7,655 nt of DNA from Phycisphaeraceae bacterium (lineage in GTDB: Bacteria; Planctomycetota; Phycisphaerae; Phycisphaerales; Phycisphaeraceae): assembly GCA_029260695.1 (NCBI GenBank), contig JAJDCT010000344.1, positions 1 through 7,655 of the forward strand, in the 5' to 3' direction. Position 1 is the stretch's first letter. The number at the start of each line of letters is the position of its first letter. The notes below the pieces were generated by a model. It did not search any database. It saw only the letters and a program-made list of their open reading frames with translations, and was not told the DNA's origin. The translations under genes were made by a program, and so were the position numbers. This document shows, in pieces, positions 1 through 3,959 of the stretch.

Positions 1-30
1 CTGACGCCAGCAGTCCGACAACGATACCCC

Positions 31-594
31 TTACCGCCCCGGCTCCGGCCGGGGTTTTTCTTTACGGGCTGGGCGTCCACACTCCGGGCAATTCCCCGAC
101 GGCGAGCCGCGCAGGTCGTACCCACACTTACGGCAGATGCCAGCGGTGAAATAGCGGCGCTTGATGTGACGCGAGAGTGCGATGGCGGGCCAAGTACCGA
201 ACAATAATGTGGGGAGCCAGAGGGGAAAGGCGAAGTCTGTTCCGGTCCAACTCCACTTCCCTGCGGGGTGAACAATTGAGAAGGACTTGAAGCCGTAAGG
301 AGGTAGAACTTCTTCAATTGTCGGAAAATCGATACCTATACTACGTACCAAGTCGAAATTATCGCGGATGTCATCAAGCGGACTGATGCTAATCCCCCAA
401 GTATTTGGCGGTGATTTCGGCATCCCTCCATGGCTGGTTCCAACCGACGCACGGCCCACCCAGACGCTGAAGGTTATTTTCGAATCGACTTGCCAATAAG
501 GCGTGCTGGCCGCAACGAGATAGTAGTAGGACGTTACCCAAAGCACTGCAGAAGTGATGGCGAGCAGGGCGAAAATGTTTCTGAGCCATCGCAT
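31..594 (-). CDS. Two-TM membrane protein with C-terminal zinc ribbon (Phycisphaerae-type, function unknown)
   Basis: The 187-aa product starts with a basic N-terminus (MRWLR) and a hydrophobic segment at about residues 6-28. A loop of about 90 residues follows, then a second hydrophobic segment at about 122-140, a basic stretch (RHIKRRY) and a four-cysteine zinc ribbon (C154-x2-C157 ... C169-x2-C172) containing CGYDLRG and CPECG. By the positive-inside rule the N-terminus and ribbon are cytoplasmic and the loop is outside. Proteins of this build are abundant in Phycisphaerae, but no function is known to me. The ATG at 594 is chosen because the first membrane segment follows it directly; the ribosome-binding site is weak (GGGG eight bases upstream). 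The tail EKPRPEPGR is encoded by the terminator hairpin of the convergent transcript. The gene is visibly more AT-rich than the rest of the window, which could mean different ancestry or weak selection. The gene call is fairly secure; the role is unknown. Confidence 0.8.
   Translation of the reverse strand: MRWLRNIFALLAITSAVLWVTSYYYLVAASTPYWQVDSKITFSVWVGRASVGTSHGGMPKSPPNTWGISISPLDDIRDNFDLVRSIGIDFPTIEEVLPPYGFKSFSIVHPAGKWSWTGTDFAFPLWLPTLLFGTWPAIALSRHIKRRYFTAGICRKCGYDLRGSPSGNCPECGRPARKEKPRPEPGR
37..59 (+). terminator. Rho-independent terminator of an upstream plus-strand gene
   Basis: CCCCGGC and GCCGGGG form a perfect 7-bp stem closed by a TCCG tetraloop (37-54), followed at once by five T and then CTTT. 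This is a canonical intrinsic terminator for transcription coming from left of the window. The opposite strand has no T run after the hairpin (it continues GGTAAGG), so it should act only on plus-strand transcripts. It lies within the last codons of the convergent minus-strand gene. The first 30 bases carry no recognisable coding end; a TGA at 2-4 could be the stop of the upstream gene, but this cannot be established here. Confidence 0.8.
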
Positions 595-682
595 CCTAAT
601 TGCCCCGATGGAAGTTTCGCTGTGCCCGGCTAAGGCTGGGGCTAACTATCGGATAGAACGATGGGATCACTTTTGAATGGAA

Positions 683-766
683 TGCCGGTGGAGGGACTCG
701 AACCCACATGGTGTTGCCACCAACGGATTTTGAATCCGTCGCGTCTGCCAATTCCGCCACACCGGC
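683..766 (-). tRNA. tRNA-Leu (anticodon CAA)
   Basis: The complementary strand folds as a class II tRNA. The acceptor strands GCCGGTG (760-766) and CACCGGC (684-690) pair fully, with discriminator A at 683. The anticodon stem ACGGA/TCCGT closes the loop TTCAAAA, giving anticodon CAA at 730-732, which reads UUG leucine codons. A long variable arm TGGTG-GCAA-CACCA (708-722 region) is as expected for Leu. The T arm has loop TTCGAGT and a 5-bp stem with one apparent U-U mismatch. No 3' CCA is encoded (the next bases are TTC), so it would be added enzymatically. The long variable arm together with anticodon CAA excludes Ser and Tyr. Confidence 0.97.
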
Positions 767-780
767 CGGTGTGTGGGGGC

Positions 781-809
781 AAGTTACCTGCCTGCCGCGG
801 CGGCGGCAA
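781..809 (-). promoter_or_regulatory. Possible promoter of the tRNA-Leu gene
   Basis: On the minus strand TTGCCG (809-804) and TAACTT (786-781) are separated by 17 bases. That spacing would start transcription about nine bases before the mature tRNA 5' end. The match to the sigma-70 consensus is only partial, especially in the -10 element. The same bases can also form a GC-rich hairpin (TGCCGC 793-798 with GCGGCA 803-808). Position and spacing are the main support. Confidence 0.25.
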
Positions 810-836
810 GTGATCGGGGTGTGGCCTTGATCGCAG

Positions 837-874
837 GGCGGTGAGTTCGTCGTGGGTAGCCGCAGGTCACCGCC
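837..874. other. Inverted repeat between tRNA-Leu and the coiled-coil gene
   Basis: GGCGGTGA (837-844) and TCACCGCC (867-874) are perfect 8-bp inverted repeats around a 22-base loop. No T run follows on either strand, so this is not a standard terminator. It lies in the divergent gap of about 250 bp (767-1015), which otherwise shows no gene and no convincing plus-strand promoter: TTGCGA at 980-985 and TATAAA at 999-1004 are only 13 bases apart. The role is unknown; it could be an operator, an RNA hairpin or chance in GC-rich DNA. Confidence 0.3.
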
Positions 875-1015
875 TGGGGCCAGGGGCGTAAAGAAATCTC
901 TCAATTCAAACCGGGACGCGCCATAAACGTGGTCTGGGGGCGACTATCTAGTGGCGGACGAGTAACCCGCCTGAACCGGTTGCGATTGTAAACCGTTATA
1001 TAAAGGAGATTTGTG

Positions 1016-1870
1016 ATGTTAGGCAAGTGGATTAAACGCGGTGTGATCGCGACCGTGGGCTTGACCCTGGTTGGCGGTCTGTTGTTCGGCGATGACCTGT
1101 TGAGTTATGTCAGGAGCTCTGCCAATGCTGTCCGTGGGCATGTCAAGAGCAATGTCCCGATCGAGTTCGAGCTGACCCGAGCGCGGGATCTGCTGGACGA
1201 GATCATCCCGGAGATGCACGCGAACGTCAGGCGGATCGCGACCGAGGAGGTCGAGTTGGCGTCGCTTAAGGCCGACATCCAGGCGAGCGTCGACAAGCTC
1301 ACCGAGGAGCGTGCCCGCGTGGCGAAGCTGCGTGACGTGATGGGTGTGGAGCTGGCCAGCTACCGGATCAGTGGGCGTAAGTACACCCGTGAGCAGGTGG
1401 CGGAAGATCTGTCGCACCGGTTCGACCGTGTGAAGGAGGCCGAGGTCGTGCTGGCTGGCAAGCAACGCTTGATGACACAGCGCGAGGCGACCCTGGCGGC
1501 GGCGGAGAAGATGCTCCAGAAGACCCGCAGCCAGAAGACGATGCTCAAAGACAAGATCGATTCGTTGGCGAGTCAGCACCGCCTGGTGCAGGCCGCGGCG
1601 GTTGGTTCACATGTGCAGATGGACAACAGCAAGCTGGCGCAGACCGAGAAGCTGATCGGCGATATCAAGAAGCGTCTGGATGTGGCTGAGCGCGTCCTGG
1701 CACGTGAGTCGGAGTTTGTCCAGCCGATCGAGGTCAGCGTGGTCGATGAAGTCGATCTGTTGGCGCAGGTGGATGAATACCTGTACGGCCCAGCGGAGAC
1801 GACGGCTGAGCTTGATAGTTCGATCGTCCCGGAAGACGGGCGTCTGGCTGAGGCCGGCTCGCTTAACTGA
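1016..1870 (+). CDS. Membrane-anchored coiled-coil protein (planctomycete family, function unknown)
   Basis: The 284-aa product has a basic N-terminus (KWIKR), one hydrophobic segment at about residues 9-25, and then mostly long amphipathic helix. Charged heptad-like stretches run at about 50-115 and 125-225, rich in Glu, Lys, Arg and Ala, consistent with coiled coils. A short break at 115-125 (SYRISGRKYT) interrupts the helix. The tail is acidic. I recall similar hypothetical proteins with the stretches 'NVPIEFEL.RARDLL..IIPE' and 'GRKYT.EQV..DL..RF' from other planctomycetes, but no characterised function. It resembles PspA/IM30-like or scaffold coiled coils only in general build. The single anchor suggests N-inside with the coiled coil outside the membrane. 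The start is ATG 1016: AAGGAG at 1003-1008 lies seven bases upstream, better placed than for the in-frame GTG at 1013. It is on the same strand as the kinase cluster but separated from it by 199 bp. Confidence 0.88.
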   Translation: MLGKWIKRGVIATVGLTLVGGLLFGDDLLSYVRSSANAVRGHVKSNVPIEFELTRARDLLDEIIPEMHANVRRIATEEVELASLKADIQASVDKLTEERARVAKLRDVMGVELASYRISGRKYTREQVAEDLSHRFDRVKEAEVVLAGKQRLMTQREATLAAAEKMLQKTRSQKTMLKDKIDSLASQHRLVQAAAVGSHVQMDNSKLAQTEKLIGDIKKRLDVAERVLARESEFVQPIEVSVVDEVDLLAQVDEYLYGPAETTAELDSSIVPEDGRLAEAGSLN

Positions 1871-1890
1871 TGCTGATGCGGTCCTCGCCT

Positions 1891-1917
1891 CGCCGGGTTG
1901 CGGTGTAGCGCCCGGCG
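1891..1917. other. GC-rich hairpin just after the coiled-coil gene
   Basis: CGCCGGG (1891-1897) and CCCGGCG (1911-1917) form a perfect 7-bp stem that can extend inward with TGC/GCG pairing across one unpaired base. It begins 21 bases after the stop codon. No T run follows (the next bases are GTGCGGGGG), so it is not a canonical intrinsic terminator. It may stabilise the mRNA 3' end or act with other termination factors. Confidence 0.4.
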
Positions 1918-1942
1918 GTGCGGGGGCAATTCGAAGATACAT

Positions 1943-2024
1943 CCCGTCAGGTCGGTGAGAGCCCGGCCGGACGGATTAAAACGGGCGGTGTCCGACGGTG
2001 TGTTTCAAGTGTTTTCCTGGAAAC
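1943..2024 (+). promoter_or_regulatory. Structured leader candidate upstream of the 80-aa gene and kinase operon
   Basis: CCCGTC at 1943-1948 can pair with any of three downstream partners: GACGG at 1970-1974, ACGGG at 1981-1985, or GACGG at 1994-1998. These pairings exclude each other. Further on, TTTCC-T-GGAAA at 2013-2023 is a perfect short palindrome that could be a protein-binding site. I see no clear -35/-10 pair and recognise no known riboswitch class. This is the most likely place for the operon's promoter or leader, by position only. Confidence 0.25.
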
Positions 2025-2056
2025 TACCGGGGATGTGGGGTGGGGGCGGATAGCTT

Positions 2057-2061
2057 AGGAG
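2057..2061 (+). promoter_or_regulatory. Ribosome-binding site fixing the start of the 80-aa gene
   Basis: AGGAG lies eight bases before ATG 2070. The same frame is open further upstream to an ATG at 1998, but that one lacks a comparable site and would add a cysteine- and glycine-rich extension read from the intergenic gap. Confidence 0.65.
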
Positions 2062-2069
2062 CTTGGACG

Positions 2070-2312
2070 ATGAACGCGACTGAATCAAATCTGCTTGTCC
2101 GGTCTGACGAAATGAGCGAATCCACGCTGGTTAACTTACAGGACTGGGAGCTTGCGTACCTGCGTGTAGCGATGCTGCATCAGGTGGAAGAAACGTTGAA
2201 CGAATCTGTGGAGGGTGCCTGTGACACGACGGACGACTGCCAGCGTGCTTGGGATCAACACCGTTCGCGCAAGCAGGTGCCAACCCAACCCAGACCGGAG
2301 GAAACCCGGTGA
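2070..2312 (+). CDS. Small soluble protein of unknown function, first gene of the kinase operon
   Basis: The 80-aa product is hydrophilic, with no signal peptide or membrane segment. The middle (about residues 22-50, ...LQDWELAYLRVAMLHQVEE...) looks like an amphipathic helix or helix pair. There are two cysteines in the second half (CDTTDDC), and the tail is rich in Arg, Gln and Pro. I do not recognise the family. Its stop overlaps the GTG start of the next gene (GTGA), so the two are probably translationally coupled and made in related amounts. That makes a partner or adaptor of the TPR/FHA-like protein plausible, but only by inference. A second in-frame ATG at 2112 has no ribosome-binding site. 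The ORF being kept open in front of a coupled gene, with a good AGGAG, supports it as real. Confidence 0.72.
   Translation: MNATESNLLVRSDEMSESTLVNLQDWELAYLRVAMLHQVEETLNESVEGACDTTDDCQRAWDQHRSRKQVPTQPRPEETR
2297..2301 (+). promoter_or_regulatory. Ribosome-binding site selecting the GTG start of the TPR/FHA-like gene
   Basis: GGAGG lies seven bases before GTG 2309, inside the end of the preceding gene. An in-frame ATG at 2249 would add 20 residues and overlap the previous gene by 64 bp, with no comparable site upstream. The GTG is therefore the better start. Confidence 0.75.
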
Positions 2313-3907
2313 CCTTCCTGCGAGTCAAACAGGCGCAGATCGCCCTGGCTGACGGCCGTCTTGATGAGGCGCACGGGCTGCTTGGCCAAGACAGCGTGCG
2401 TTCGCATCGCCACGGCCAGCGTCTGGCGACCAAGCTGGTCAAGGCCTACGTCAAGCGCGGTGGCGCACATCTGAAAGAAGGTCGGTTGCCCGAGGCGTTG
2501 TCTGACTGTGAGAAGGCCGGGACGCTCGGTAGGCACCAATCCGAAGTCGCGGAGTTGCGGGGTCGAGTCGTTGAGCAGATGAACCATAAGCGAGTTGTGG
2601 CTGAACGGCGGGACCTGACGCTTGACGGGGCACGTCAGCACGCACGGGAAGGTTTCTTATCCAAAGGCGTGGCGATGCTGCGAGGGGCCCAAGGCGAGAG
2701 CACGCGGGTTGAACGGGCTGAGCAGGAGTTGGACCTGCACCGTGCCAAGGCCGACGCGGCGATTCAGCGTGGCGGGGATGCGCTGGGCCGAGAAGATTGG
2801 GCGGCGGCGGGGCATCACATCGTTGAGGCGCGCCGGTTGCGTCCGTTTGACCGCCGGGTGGATGAGCTATCCAGTCGACTTTCGCGTGAGGCGGTTGCCA
2901 AGGCCCGTGACGCGATGGTGCGAGGCCGGGTCGATACAGCCGAGGCACTGCTCCGCGCGGTGGCACCCGCGGCCGGGGACGACCTTGCGGTCCATGAAAT
3001 GCGTGAAGCGGTCGGGCAGGTCACGCAGGCATCGGAAGCGATCCGGCGGGGTGATGCCAGGTCGGCGGGGCGTGGGCTGCGTCGGGTCAAGGCGTTATTG
3101 CCCGGTGCCGGCTGGGTCGATGAGGCGATCGGCCTGACGGATCAGATCGCTTCGAGCAGAGACACACTCGAATCGGGGCCACTTGGGCTTATCTCGGACG
3201 GGTACGCGTCCAGGGCCCAGGCCACGCCGGCCGGTGTTGATCGCCCCAGGTTGGATGCGCGGAAGACCACCCCGATCGCATATCATCATGGTGTGCACGA
3301 ATCAGCGTGCGGGAGCCACGACGTGTTGCCTAAACAGTTCCTGATCCAGGTTGATGGCGCGGGTTCGGCGTTCGCGTCGTGCAACGCTGTCGTTACGGTC
3401 GGCCCGGTCAGCTCGCCTGACCGCCCGGACGTCGGATTGATCGCCGACCCCAGCGTCCCTGTCGTGACGATCCAACGCACACAGGATGATTATTTCCTCC
3501 GCTGCCCGCGGCAAGTGAAGGTCAACGGCAAGCCCACGAGCGATCGGCTGCTTTGCGACGGCGACAAGATCGAGCTTTCACCACGCTGCCGGTTTCGGTT
3601 CCGTCTGCCTCATGCGGCGAGCACGACGGCGGTGATCGAATTGACCGGGGCGAGGCTGGTCCGTGCGGATGTGAAACGGGTGATCCTGCTGGATCGTCAG
3701 CTGGTCGTGGGCGCGGGCACGGCCTGCCATGTGCGTGCTGATTCCGCGGAAGAGCCTATTATTCTGAATCTGCGTGACGGTCGGCTTGTCTGCCAGTCGC
3801 CACAGACGGTGAAAGTGGGGGGTGGCGCTTACGACCCGCAGGCCGGGGTGCCGATGGATACGACCGTGTGTGTGGGCCCGGTATCACTTCGAGTCACGGA
3901 GGCCTGA
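2309..3907 (+). CDS. TPR-like repeat protein with two degenerate C-terminal FHA-like domains
   Basis: The 532-aa product is predicted cytoplasmic, with no signal peptide or membrane segment. Residues 1 to about 290 carry repeated helix-turn-helix units with an A-x-x-x-G-R/D-x-x-x-A signature (for example ALADGRLDEA, HLKEGRLPEA, AMVRGRVDTA, AIRRGDARSA), as in TPR-like repeats. A variable linker follows to about 340. Residues about 342-433 look like an FHA beta-sandwich, with VNGKPTSDRLLCDGDKIEL matching the VNG...L.DGD.I.L end of the family. Residues about 440-532 look like a second FHA fold (VVGAGTACHVRAD ... VKVGG ... VCVGPVSLRV). FHA domains normally bind phosphothreonine, but here the binding residues are largely missing: GP or GA replaces GR, and SVPVVTIQR stands where S-R-x-H is expected. 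Between the 80-aa gene and the kinase, it is a likely scaffold or partner of the kinase. The GTG start is set by GGAGG and the GTGA overlap. Fold assignment is fairly confident; role is inferred. Confidence 0.88.
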   Translation: MTFLRVKQAQIALADGRLDEAHGLLGQDSVRSHRHGQRLATKLVKAYVKRGGAHLKEGRLPEALSDCEKAGTLGRHQSEVAELRGRVVEQMNHKRVVAERRDLTLDGARQHAREGFLSKGVAMLRGAQGESTRVERAEQELDLHRAKADAAIQRGGDALGREDWAAAGHHIVEARRLRPFDRRVDELSSRLSREAVAKARDAMVRGRVDTAEALLRAVAPAAGDDLAVHEMREAVGQVTQASEAIRRGDARSAGRGLRRVKALLPGAGWVDEAIGLTDQIASSRDTLESGPLGLISDGYASRAQATPAGVDRPRLDARKTTPIAYHHGVHESACGSHDVLPKQFLIQVDGAGSAFASCNAVVTVGPVSSPDRPDVGLIADPSVPVVTIQRTQDDYFLRCPRQVKVNGKPTSDRLLCDGDKIELSPRCRFRFRLPHAASTTAVIELTGARLVRADVKRVILLDRQLVVGAGTACHVRADSAEEPIILNLRDGRLVCQSPQTVKVGGGAYDPQAGVPMDTTVCVGPVSLRVTEA

Positions 3908-3930
3908 CGGTTGTTTACAGCCGAGTCATA

Positions 3931-3948
3931 GCCGGCGTTTATGCCGGC
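3931..3948 (+). promoter_or_regulatory. Hairpin abutting the kinase ribosome-binding site
   Basis: GCCGGC-GTTTAT-GCCGGC is a perfect 6-bp stem with a six-base AT-rich loop. It ends immediately before AGGA (3949-3952), the ribosome-binding site of the kinase gene, which is seven bases from ATG 3960. No T run follows, so it is not a terminator. It could insulate kinase translation from upstream ribosomes or be an mRNA-processing or stability element. Confidence 0.45.
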
Positions 3949-3959
3949 AGGATAAGACA

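Noticed and set aside
596..904. Minus-strand open frame of 102 codons containing GVAELADATDSKSV
   Set aside because: It reads straight through the tRNA-Leu gene. The AELAD..DSKSVG string is a well-known artefact of translating class II tRNA genes.
980..1004. TTGCGA ... TATAAA as a promoter of the coiled-coil gene
   Set aside because: The spacing is only 13 bases and the start point would fall on the ribosome-binding site.
1891..1917. Intrinsic terminator after the coiled-coil gene
   Set aside because: The stem is strong but no T run follows on the plus strand, so I list it only as a hairpin.
1998..2069. Upstream start for the 80-aa gene
   Set aside because: It would translate the structured gap and has no suitable ribosome-binding site, whereas AGGAG precedes ATG 2070 at good spacing.
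3822..3959. N-terminal extension of the kinase by 46 residues
   Set aside because: The extension overlaps the end of the TPR/FHA-like gene, has an arginine- and cysteine-rich sequence unlike a kinase leader, and lacks a ribosome-binding site; ATG 3960 has one.
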